A stretch of DNA of 64,000 bases from Reticulitermes lucifugus (Eukaryota; Arthropoda; Insecta; Blattodea; Rhinotermitidae), in assembly GCA_026260175.1 (NCBI GenBank), contig JAKCWW010000911.1, positions 3,644 to 67,643 of the forward strand. Direction: 5' to 3'. The position numbers were made by a program, and so were the translations under genes. Shown one piece after another: positions 13,201 through 22,482 of the stretch; the first letter of the stretch is position 1, and every line of letters starts with the position of its first letter. The notes under the pieces were generated by a model, which worked only from the letters and a program-made list of their open reading frames with translations, ran no database searches and was not told the origin of the DNA.

Positions 13201-13397
13201 TCTACAGGGCTAGTTTAGAAGCACAACAAGTAGACTTCCTGCAAACAAAAGTGCAAAAATTGCAATGGATTCGTAAGGAGGAAGAAGAGTGTGGTGTAAA
13301 GCCAACTGTAACTGAAACAGACATTGAACAAGTTCTCAAACAGTTAAAAGAACTCGAAATTTCTAAAGAAAACAGATCGAAGGATAAGGCAGACTGA
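10203..13397 (+). CDS. mRpS15: Mitochondrial ribosomal protein bS15m
   Basis: A component of the mitoribosome small subunit, homologous to bacterial uS15 (bonsai in Drosophila). Exons are 10203-10501, 10789-10922, 12449-12644 and 13115-13397. All are GT-AG with continuous phase, encoding 303 residues. Residues 1 to about 55 lack acidic residues until near the end and suit a mitochondrial targeting peptide. The conserved S15 fold begins at IAQMTADIRNMQQ (about 145) and includes RKKWLKYLRIWDYRRFEWLL, then LDLVYKPPP (to about 208). The C-terminal extension (about 210-303) is charged and likely helical, typical of mitochondrial S15. An alternative in-frame ATG lies at 10251 (MISRAV). A variant poly(A) signal AGTAAA follows at 13447-13452, 50 bases after the stop. 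It is divergent from DONSON. Confidence 0.93.
11145..11300. repeat. Foldback element with hammerhead-like core
   Basis: An inverted repeat in mRpS15 intron 2. The left arm 'tgaagattcaaatcttctg' pairs with the right arm 'gaggatttgaatcttca', and a 'gacatgatgc'/'gcatcatatc' pair lies inside them. Between the arms is CTGATGA (11216-11222), a GGAGC/GCTCC stem (11224-11228 with 11234-11238) and GAAA (11242-11245). The origin is probably a retroelement terminal region. Confidence 0.65.
11731..12018 (-). mobile_element. tRNA-derived SINE, near full length
   Basis: The best preserved copy of the common SINE, reversed, in mRpS15 intron 2. Read on the minus strand it has a tRNA-like head, then B-box-like 'gggattgaatccc', the 'ccagactggcccc' block, 'caatgggtactgtgtctc', and the tail 'tttacctttacc'. 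Flanking TGACAGCAGCTAC and TGACAGTATCTAC are probably a diverged target-site duplication. Confidence 0.8.
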
Positions 13398-13699
13398 AGT
13401 AATTGGCACTTATACTGTAACTATTGCAGTGTAACTTTTTATGAAAAGTAAAGATATTTTAGAATGATGTATTTTTATTGTACCAGTGTAATGTCTGTTG
13501 ATGCTGTGTCTGGGCAATCCTTCATAAATTTACACGTTGTTTCCGATTTCTGTACATACCTCATGGCTCTTTTCATCAACATAGTATGTTGAATTTTTCG
13601 CCCTCTAGTACTAGTGCCAGACTTTGGAAAAGGCAATTTCCATCACTAGCCACTCTTTTTACAAGGAAACTCTAAACCATTTTTAACAATTAAACTGCT

Positions 13700-13855
13700 G
13701 ATTCTGGTCTTCTGGGATGTGATGCTATATCACTGGGTAAGTGGTCCATGAAGAAATGGGACCTTGAACCCTTGAAGGTGAAGGAAAAATGTTCCTTTGA
13801 AACATCAGGAACCACTTACCCAGTGATGCAGCATCACACTTGAGAAGGCCACTGT
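13700..13855. repeat. Foldback (inverted-repeat) element
   Basis: Left arm 'gggatgtgatgctatatcac' then 'tgggtaagtggtcc' pairs with right arm 'ggaaccacttacccagtgat' then 'gcagcatcaca'. The arms are about 45 bp and the spacer about 60 bp. The outer sequence 'gtcttctgggatgtgat' recurs near 18105, so it belongs to a repeat family. Confidence 0.7.
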
Positions 13856-14950
13856 GAAAACCTCAAAATTCACAATGCAGTCGCTTATGAAGCCACAACA
13901 TAATCATAGGACACTACTTGAACTTCCTTTTGAACAGTTTATCTGTTAACACAGCTACAGCGAAACATTTTACGCATTTGAAGGGGCCACGTAAAATAAA
14001 TGTAAAATTGAGTAAATTTTGAAGTCAGGGCAATATAAATGGTGTAACGTTAAGAAAAATATGGGCTGGGTTATACTACAAGTTTGGGAACATATTCAGA
14101 ACCATGCAACATGAGCTGATTACAATTCCCATATTGGCAAACTGTTCAGAGATTTCTACTCCTTGTAGAAGGTTCCATAGTGGACATAACATCTTTCAAG
14201 GACTGAAAGACTGCAAAGAAATTAGTTCACAGTCATGTTTAGGGTGAACGTCATAAGTCATTTCCACAATGTCAGTTCAACATACGTTCCACTATGTGCA
14301 TCAAATTTAATTAAAATAGTAATTATATATCAAATTCTTTCCATTCTGTTTTATTATACATATTATACACCCCAAAATATGAATTCATAGATGGTACAAT
14401 GCCTGGTGTCAAGTAGATACTGTCAACAACCTCCTGGAACAAGAGGTGGCAGTTACCCAATCATAATGTTGAGCATGTGTGTTATATCTGCAACTTGCTA
14501 ACACAAATCCTGTACATAAGCAGAACTGACTTTCCAAACTAGAGTGTTGTAAACATTAAATCAGGTACATTTCCATTGTCAGTTCTCAAAATGCAAGACA
14601 AATTTGGGAAAAAAAAAGAAAAATCAAAGTGTAAAATTGAAGTTTCACTGTACCTAGTGATTGTCATGCCAGTGATATTGTTGGTCGGCCAGCAACTACT
14701 ATTGGTTGGTTTTGTTTATATGTAATAAATTTTGATTCCTATAGTGGGACTATCTTCCAGTCTAAACACTAGGTGCTTGCACAGGGTAGAAGTGTGCTGC
14801 ATTGTCAGTGATTTGGAGATCCATGCTGTCTTCTTCTCCAAAGCACAGCATCCTGGAATATCTCATTCTGCAGGTTATGGGGCAGAATGTCTGGGCTGGT
14901 GGTAAGTCAATATGGAGGGTGTGGGCCAGTGGGGATGGGAATATGAAAAC

Positions 14951-15240
14951 AGTAAAAGTAAAGCAACAACCCTGTACATGCCATGCAGGCATATAGGGAG
15001 AGTGGAGGTATAGCTCCACTTATTCTTAATGTCTGTACTAGATGGAGGTGAGTGGTCAGCCTAGTGTCACAGTTGCTTTTTCCCTGGAGAAAGAGCTCCT
15101 GGGACCCATTCACTAGGAGGCTGGATGGGTCCTACGGCCAGTCTGGATAGTTTAAATAACTTGCCCCTGCCAGTATTTTAACCCCAGATCGCCCAGCCTG
15201 TAGCCTTGTCACTATACCAGCTATGCTTCCTGGCTTATGG
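14951..15240 (-). repeat. tRNA-derived SINE, diverged copy
   Basis: A reversed, roughly full-length copy of the common SINE. It keeps the 'ctagatggaggtgagtggtc' body block, the 'cccattcactaggaggctgg' block and a decayed B box. It lies in the mRpS15-PRIM2 intergenic region. Confidence 0.7.
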
Positions 15241-15805
15241 GAGTATGATATGGATAAACAAATAGCAAGAGGAAATCAGACCCTAGAAAGACTGAATCAA
15301 ATCCGAAGCACTGGTGGTGATGTCTCAGGAATTGAAGCACATCCTGTGGGTTGTGTGACATTGTAGCATTATCTTTGTTTCTTTAGAATATGGACAATGG
15401 TCTTTCATGCTCGGCAGATCTGGTCTTCACTAGGGAAGGAGGTTAATGCAGTAATGAAGCAATAAGAGGAGGGATATTTCTTGACTAGTTGAGTGCCTAG
15501 TAGTTTCTGCAGGACTCTGCTCCATGGCATTTATTTTTATCATAAAATAATACAGTTTGTTGCAATGCACACTGCATATTCTTCTTTCCTTCACACTAAT
15601 TTCATTTCATTGTAACATATTAATGACTTATTTTCTCTTGCATTCACAAAGGAATTCTGTTACATAATATTCACACCTCTCTTTAATCATTTTGAATATT
15701 ATATTATCATTCATCTACAGATGGTTTTGCCAAGTGTATACCAATCTGATTTTGTTTAATTCATCCCTTGACACCTTTGACCAACTTCCAAATTTCATAT
15801 TACCT

Positions 15806-15883
15806 CAATGTATTCAATTTAATGTACCAACTAAATGCACATGCAAATGTGCATTTGGTTGGTACAATATATTGAATACATTG
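15806..15883. repeat. Small hairpin element
   Basis: A near-perfect 78-bp inverted repeat. The left arm, from 'caatgtattcaatttaatg' to 'taaatgcaca', pairs with the right arm, from 'tgtgcatttggttggtac' to 'ttgaatacattg', leaving a six-base loop. The inner segment 'tgcatttagttggtacat' recurs at 35566-35581. Confidence 0.8.
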
Positions 15884-16839
15884 ACCTAAAAAATTGCAAG
15901 GAATGAACAACTTTAAAATAATTTGTATTACCTATCTGCCATTCATAAGTGTCTTAGTAATTCATCCCTGCCCAGCTACAAAATCCTGAGCCAATATTGC
16001 ATGGCCAAATGTAATATCCTGCCACTCCTACAATATCTACCTAGCTCCAATTCTGTGGCTCTATTTGCTGCTGATCTTAGTATTTTCAATATTTACTTAC
16101 AGAACACCACCTGAATCCCATAAATTCTCCCCCCATCCCAAACCCCACATTTCTTTCCCATACATCAATCTCAACTCACATACCATCTCGTAAACATTTT
16201 CTAAAATCTTCATCTTCATATCTGGTGCTCTCTCTATGTTACAGTGCTGTGCTTGCACTGCAACTATCAAACCAACTGGTGAAGAGACAATCTAATGTTC
16301 TATTTGATTGCACCACTTCAGTACATCCACATTAACTGCCTCCCCTAATGATGAATCTTGTTCTGAACACGATGTAGTGTTGAGTTTGCTTTCTCCTCCC
16401 TGCTGCACTCTTGACATTACCACTCCTGTGCTCTCCTTTCCCCACATAGCTTATTCTTGCTTCTTTCACTTTGTTCAGCATCATGAAGTCTAACGTTTGC
16501 TGCTTCTTGCTAATTTCCTCTGAACACTCTAAAAATCATGAACATGGACCCGAATGCACAACCTTCTGGCTTCAAATCTGTTACCTTAACACCTAGACAA
16601 CAGAGGCTTCCCCACATGATGAATATGATGATCAGCTGAAGGAATGTTCAGGCTTGTCCTGGTATTTTCTATATTCAGACAGACTCAAATATCACCAGAT
16701 GCGAAAACTTGGTCTATGTACAAATAGGTCTGCATCATCTGCTATGGAACTCTCTGAATCTCATATGTTACCTCAAGATCATGAGATTACTTGCAGCCAT
16801 TATGGAAGATTAATCAGTTTAGTAAATATAATTGGCAAT

Positions 16840-19800
16840 TTAATTGCTTTTATCATTTCTACCATCCACATCTTGCTGTGATGTAAGGACAAGATAATAC
16901 TGTACAGGATTTACAAAACTGACTGAAGAAGTGATTTTTTTACTGAAGAGGTCATCAGAAATCGCTAGATTCTGGGATATACCTGAAGTCCTTGTTGCAT
17001 TAATTATGTCCCTGTGAAATGCATGGAACAAGTGGCATGCTTCATGTGGCTTACCACTTGCTTTCAGATGCAATATTTTGTTCAGAGTAGTCTCATCATT
17101 CAAAAGCTGAGAAGGAAAAGTGGATATCATATTTGTGTAATCGTAGTGCTGGAATGGACATCCACCTTCAGCCAAAGGAGTCAAATTAGATTTCTGTAAC
17201 AAATGCATGATTTCAGGCTTCTGCCGCGGCATAAATGAGATCTGCACTCTTTTGGGATTTTATGCAGCATAGAATGGTAGTTTCTTACCCACATTTTGGG
17301 GCAACCTATCAGTCCCATCTTAAAGGGTCAAGCAGTCCAGACTGCCTGACGCTTTAAGATGGAACTGATAGGTTGTCCCGAAACGTCGGTAAGAAACTAC
17401 CAATCTGCACTGCATAAAATCCCAAAAGAGCGTACATCTCATCTTCTGTAACAAATTTGAGAACCAGCACACGATGGTTTCAGGTATTTCTGTAAATGTA
17501 TCATAGTTAATAGATATGTTGCACTGTCATGCCAGGAGTTGAACTGGGAGATGTGTGGAGGCTACCAGGTCCGTGTGCATGCACTGCTTTGTTCTACTGT
17601 CCAGAGAAAAGACACGTACCTAACAGAATTTATGAAACCGTACTGAGTAACGCAGCTTCATTTTCTGTTACATGGATATCTGCCATACTGCACCGAGATG
17701 CTTTCTGCAGCAGAAAAGTGACACAGTATATATGTATGCAAACATAACCATATGCTCCAAATTTCATTTTCACTGGCTATACTATAACATGATGTTTGCA
17801 ATTTCAATTCTCTTATAGACTCTTATATCACTCAAGCCAGTGGTGATGGTGCTCATTAAAAATCCATTAAAGGTCAGTAAAAGACTTCCAGTGCTCTATT
17901 TTAGGCTGCACTTTAGAAGTGTTGAAATTTAAAATGAAAGATGCAACAGAAACTTGCAGTTTAAGGAATACCTGAAATTTGAGGGTGACAATGAATAGAC
18001 ATTTTGTTTTATTCATGTGCTTTATAAAATTCCATTACACAGACTAATGACATAACACTTGCAACATCTGAGGTTCTCCCAGCAGTGTTGCAGAGCATAA
18101 GTCTTCTGGGATGTGATACAGTGTTATCTCCATGGATTCACAAAGTAATTATTTAATAGCAATTAAGCTTCCAACAGAACATAATTATGAAACATTTTTT
18201 AAACTGTTCTGTAGTGCATTTTTTCAGCAGGTAATGCTTGTGCACTATGTGATGGTTTGCCTCAGTGTGTGCCTTGCTCATATACCAGCAACATTGGACA
18301 ATGTTTATAGCATTGTTTTCCTTGTGTGTTTTGTATGCACCAAAGCCTCCCGAAGCAAGGATAAATGATGTGAGCAATGCAAATGGAAGGGGAAAAATGT
18401 AATTCTGTACCCATTCAATTTGAATGATCTGAGTTCATTTCCTTATTCAAGAATTTTTTCTGTACTTAATTATCTTAGGACTGCATCCCTCACAAACATA
18501 GAGATATACATGTAGTCCAAAACATCAATTTAAATTTATCACCTCTGAAATAAACATAGCTCTCAAGATGTATACCTCCCTTTAGAGCATAAAAAAATTC
18601 AAGTTACTGCAAAGTAGAAAGTTCCACTAAATTTCTAATCCAGAAAATCCAGTTGCACTGAAGATGACCCTCCACAAACATATACAATTAAAAATGTGTA
18701 TGTAACTTATTTACTGGAGTTTCTGTATCATAAACTTTCTGAAAAGGTTGAAATTTCATGTACAAAATCAGCCACCTATTCAAGAAACTCAGGTGACTCA
18801 AACTCAGAATATGTGGAGAAAACATGTCCATTTTCTTGCTTGACTCTCATACCAGAAGTTGTACAATAAATTATTAAGCAACGGCTATGGGCCAGACGGT
18901 TGAATCCCAGTGGGAATGAGATTTTATGCACCCATCCAGACTGGCCCTGGGACTCACCCAGCCTCCTGTAAAACAGGTACCGGGTCTCTTTCCCAGGGAT
19001 AAAGTGGCCGGGCCATGGCATTCACCACCCACCCCAATATAGTGCCAAGGTTAAAGAAAGAGCTATATTTCTACTCCCCCTCTGGGCCTTCATGGCCTGT
19101 TTTACATTGAATTTTACCTTTACTTTTACTCCTACCATCCAAAACATGGAAATTCCATCTCACTATCTAGAAACAGCAGATTAAATTTTAAAGCAAATAG
19201 CGTAATACCTGAATAGATCTGCAGCTTGGCACCATATATGTGTATCTGCCTCCTTCCAGTCCATACATGTGCCTAATGCTGTAGTGATAACGGCGGGCAT
19301 CCTTCTGCCAGGAATGGGTACACCCTGATCCACATTCTGAACTAGGCTGAGAATATTCAATTCTCCAGAAGTCAAGAGCTTCTTCAATAGGCATACCAAC
19401 ATCTTTGAGAAAAAGGGTAAACTGTCTGCGAGCCTCATGTGTGAGGCGATGTCTTAACCGGAGTGTTTTATAAAGATGAACCATGCAGGGTGGAAAGTAA
19501 ACACTTTGTGCATTCACATCTTGAGCTGTAATTCTGCCTCCAGTCACTTGGGCAGTGTTATTGTTGAATCTGGTAACAATAGCAAAATTATCCTGTAGAT
19601 CAGAAATTTTAAATAGCAATTTCACAAAATCCTGGTATACAGCAAAGGGCTATTTATGACTTTCACAGAAATTAATATGACAGACACTTTTAAATTGCAA
19701 TTATGATTATTACTTCAAATTGCTGACTCACTTATTCCAGTAAACATTCAAATGTTTCCTCTTTACGTTACAGCCCTTCTCTGCAAGACACAACATTATG

Positions 19801-22482
19801 AATCAGTGACATTTTCAATAGTGCACACCTTACATCCAGGTAGCATCTATGTAGAATGAATGCAGCTACACCTCCACTTCTCCATATGCCTTTCATAGTG
19901 TGCACAGGAACAACTTTACCTCATAAAGTTGGGGTTATATTGGATTGTTGGAAATCAGTGTAAATTAACCTGAAATCTGTTAAGTAGTTTTGAAGATGAC
20001 CAGGGGAATGGCACATACAACCACTCAATAATGCATTCACACAAAGAATGCATAAAATTGAAGATAAAAATTTTGACCTAATGTTCAGTGTTTGTTAAAT
20101 GTTACCTCTACTCTCTTGTCATTTCCATGATGTACTGCTTAAGAAAAATGACAATTTACTTCTATAAAGATGTGATCCAATTAAGGTTTTAGAAGAACCA
20201 TCAATTCCAGAAATGAATTAATAAATATATTGAACAATCACAGTATATTACTGCTTATAATGATTGCTGGAAAAATAATTCGTCTCCATCAAATTCTAGT
20301 GATAAAGCACTAACCTTGTTCCCAAATCTTGTGCAAGCTGGTATATTCGAGAATCAGTCAGTGCTTCACGTACACATCCCGAGGCTTGTAGGTGTTTCAT
20401 ACCTAATTCCAGATGCAAGTAAAACAGAATTGCAAGCAGACGCTTCCATTTGCCACAGGGAACAATACATTTCCCTGATTTTAATTCTACTTCACGTTTT
20501 TTAACTAATGGCAAGCACATCCTGAAAGGTACTAGAATAAAGAAAATCAGTCAAAATTGGCAAGCCACTGAGTCATACAAAATTCATTCACATCAGACCC
20601 TAATGTAAATAAGTGTGAAATTAATGCTAGCAACTACACTTCATAACACATTTCTAATTATAATCACATCACTTCACCCTAGGATCAATAAGGAACAGTG
20701 TTCAATAAACCCCAGCATTACTTCTTCAGAAATCAGAAGAGGAAAGTGACTGCTTTCAAAGGAAAAACACCCAGATTGCTGCAAAATAATTGCTTTAAAC
20801 TCAATTACAGAACATGACACTTTAAATATCTAGGATGTGACACTTTTATGAAAGAGACTATGACGCTGAAGCCAAAATGCAGCAATTTGAAAGAATATGC
20901 AAGGCAATAAGTATAATGGCAGTCCCCACAACTGGAATTTGAATTAAGAAGAATAATAGTAACAAAATTCAAGCATTCAAAATTAAACTCGAAGTGTCAA
21001 CGAATGTACCAAATGAGATAAAACTAAAAGTGAATCTACATGAAAAGAATGAAAAATCTATTTAACAAATAATAAAATAGATAAATATAAAGTAAAATGG
21101 ATAAATCATACTGACAGAATGAAGAATGACAGACAGCTTACATTTACATACAAGCCAAAGGGATGGATATTGACACAGCTACTAAGTAAGAATAGGCAGC
21201 AGCCAATGACATGAACAGCAGAAGGAAAAAAAATATATTCACGTTGCACTGAACAGCATTTAAGTATTAACATATTTATCTCACCGTGTGTGTTGTAATA
21301 TGAACAGCTTTCTACATGCGTTTCCTTGAATGCATGGACAGCTATTTCCACTTTTATCATAATTTTACAAACATGTTTCACTGTTACAAGGAACTCAGTA
21401 AACTCTAGTGATATATTTGATGACTGCTGCACAATCTCTTTCACATGCCTGTATAATACCTTCAACATGTTTGTAACATCGTTACAACTTAGCGCACTCA
21501 AACGATTAGCAAATAACTTGGTTTCTGCTTCCAAAACAAATATTTTGAAACTGGGAGACGAGAGTGAGAGCAACCTGAAAACAAGTTTGAAAGGATGTAC
21601 AGGAAATTAGGTGTCATAAGTTCTACTTGTAACTTATTACAATCCCAACACTAATTCATGATAATATTACCGACACTCAGATTAGTGTTCCAAATATTAA
21701 TCATATAGAGCACATTTTCCAAAATAACATAAAACTGTCCAAAGTACAGTAATCCTTTGCCAGCCACAGGAGTTACAATTTGAAAAACACCTGTGGTTAG
21801 CAAGGCATTATGGGAAATTGTGGCTTTGGGAAACCATTCCCTTCAAAACATAAATCATTTGTATACTCATGTAACACAAGAAGTACAAAATCATTCCCAC
21901 ATTAAACTCATTAAATCCCTATGTCGAGGACATAAAAACTTCTTGGTGCAGAAGTCACAAACTTTTTGTGTGTACACGATTTTGTAACTGCACATTTGAA
22001 GTAAATGGACGTGCTTGGAAAAACTGGTTAAAAATTCAAAACTGCAGACATTTGAAATACATCATGAGTGTGGGATTGCCATGTTTAAAGCTCATTAGCT
22101 CATATTTTGATTACTTTAAATCCTGTAAAAACTACTGGCAGATAATCAGTAATGTTAGGATACATGAGGACCACAGTATATTACAAAATTTTATTCCAAC
22201 ATTTACCCCCAACACAACTGACAAAAATGATACTCCCAAATTCAAAGCTGAATATTACTTGAGCCTTATATATTTCTTTTTTCAATATCATGGAAATATG
22301 TACCTTAACATAAAATGTCCTGCTCTGTCCATTGAACTTCCATCAATTAAATATTCAAAGTTCCTGGGTATGATCAGTTCTCCATTTTGAAGTGATACCA
22401 GATACTCAAACCTTTGTTGTACACATTTACGTAATGTGTGTAAAGCAATACTGCCTCTTGGTGGTTTCAAGTAGTATGTCAT
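16840..22482 (-). CDS. PRIM2: DNA primase large subunit PRIM2 (p58)
   Basis: The regulatory subunit of primase in the DNA polymerase alpha-primase complex, which makes RNA-DNA primers in the nucleus. Minus-strand exons are 22482-22304, 21574-21395, 20521-20315, 19569-19209 and 17193-16840, phase-continuous, 426 residues; animal orthologues are about 510-530. The four Fe-S cysteines are C217 (FPPC), C305 (PSC), C321 (GGCPF) and C362 (HEAC). Their spacings of 88, 16 and 41 closely match the 80, 17 and 40 of the human protein. Other landmarks are YYLKPP and DRAGHFMLR in exon 1, VLEAETKLF in exon 2, LVKKREVELK in exon 3 and YSIRHMYG in exon 4. The donor at 21395 (GTTCCT) is weak and was chosen by phase and homology. 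The acceptor at 19569 was preferred over one at 19592 because only it keeps frame. The N-terminus is unresolved: no AG acceptor precedes the first exon, and about 20-25 N-terminal residues found in orthologues are missing. Confidence 0.88.
17235..17442. mobile_element. Foldback element next to PRIM2 last exon
   Basis: A 208-bp inverted repeat. The left arm, from 'atgagatctgcactctttt', pairs with the right arm ending 'aaaagagcgtacatctcat'; the arms also share 'atggtagtttcttacc' and 'gacaacctatcagt' segments. TTCTGTAACAAAT occurs at 17192-17204 and 17444-17456, consistent with a 13-bp target-site duplication. The left copy is offset about 30 bp from the arm. It lies just upstream of the last PRIM2 exon, and the duplicated bases include that exon's splice acceptor. 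Confidence 0.75.
18876..19131 (+). repeat. tRNA-derived SINE
   Basis: A forward copy with a 5'-truncated head, B-box-like 'ggttgaatccc', 'ccagactggccctggg', 'caggtaccgggtctc' and the tail 'tttacctttacttttact'. It is antisense within the last PRIM2 intron. Confidence 0.78.
19843..19922 (+). repeat. SINE 3' fragment
   Basis: A short, diverged 3' part of the common SINE. The body 'agctacacctccacttctcc' is followed by 'ggaacaactttacc'. It lies in a PRIM2 intron. Confidence 0.45.
20757..21230 (+). pseudogene. LINE reverse transcriptase remnant
   Basis: A badly decayed C-terminal LINE segment, antisense in the PRIM2 intron between exons 20521 and 21395. Readable pieces are 'YLGC' near 20830, 'KMQQFERICKAI' near 20880, and 'WINHTDRMKNDRQLTFTYKP' near 21084. 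Stops and frameshifts separate them. This family differs from that at 7-600. Confidence 0.6.

Larger units (their letters stand above)
13398..16839. other. Intergenic region mRpS15-PRIM2 (3' to 3')
   Basis: The two genes converge here, so this stretch holds both 3' UTRs and terminators. It contains a foldback element (13700-13855), a reversed SINE (14951-15240) and a small hairpin element (15806-15883). I see no further coding sequence in it; the open frames are short and have no recognisable content. Confidence 0.6.

Noticed and set aside
19569-19592. PRIM2 exon 4 starting at 19592
   Set aside because: That acceptor looks good but breaks phase with the donor at 20315. The acceptor at 19569 keeps frame and matches orthologue length.
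21106-21573. 155-codon minus-strand frame read as one exon
   Set aside because: Only the first 60 codons fit PRIM2 and phase with the next exon. The rest runs into the antisense LINE remnant.
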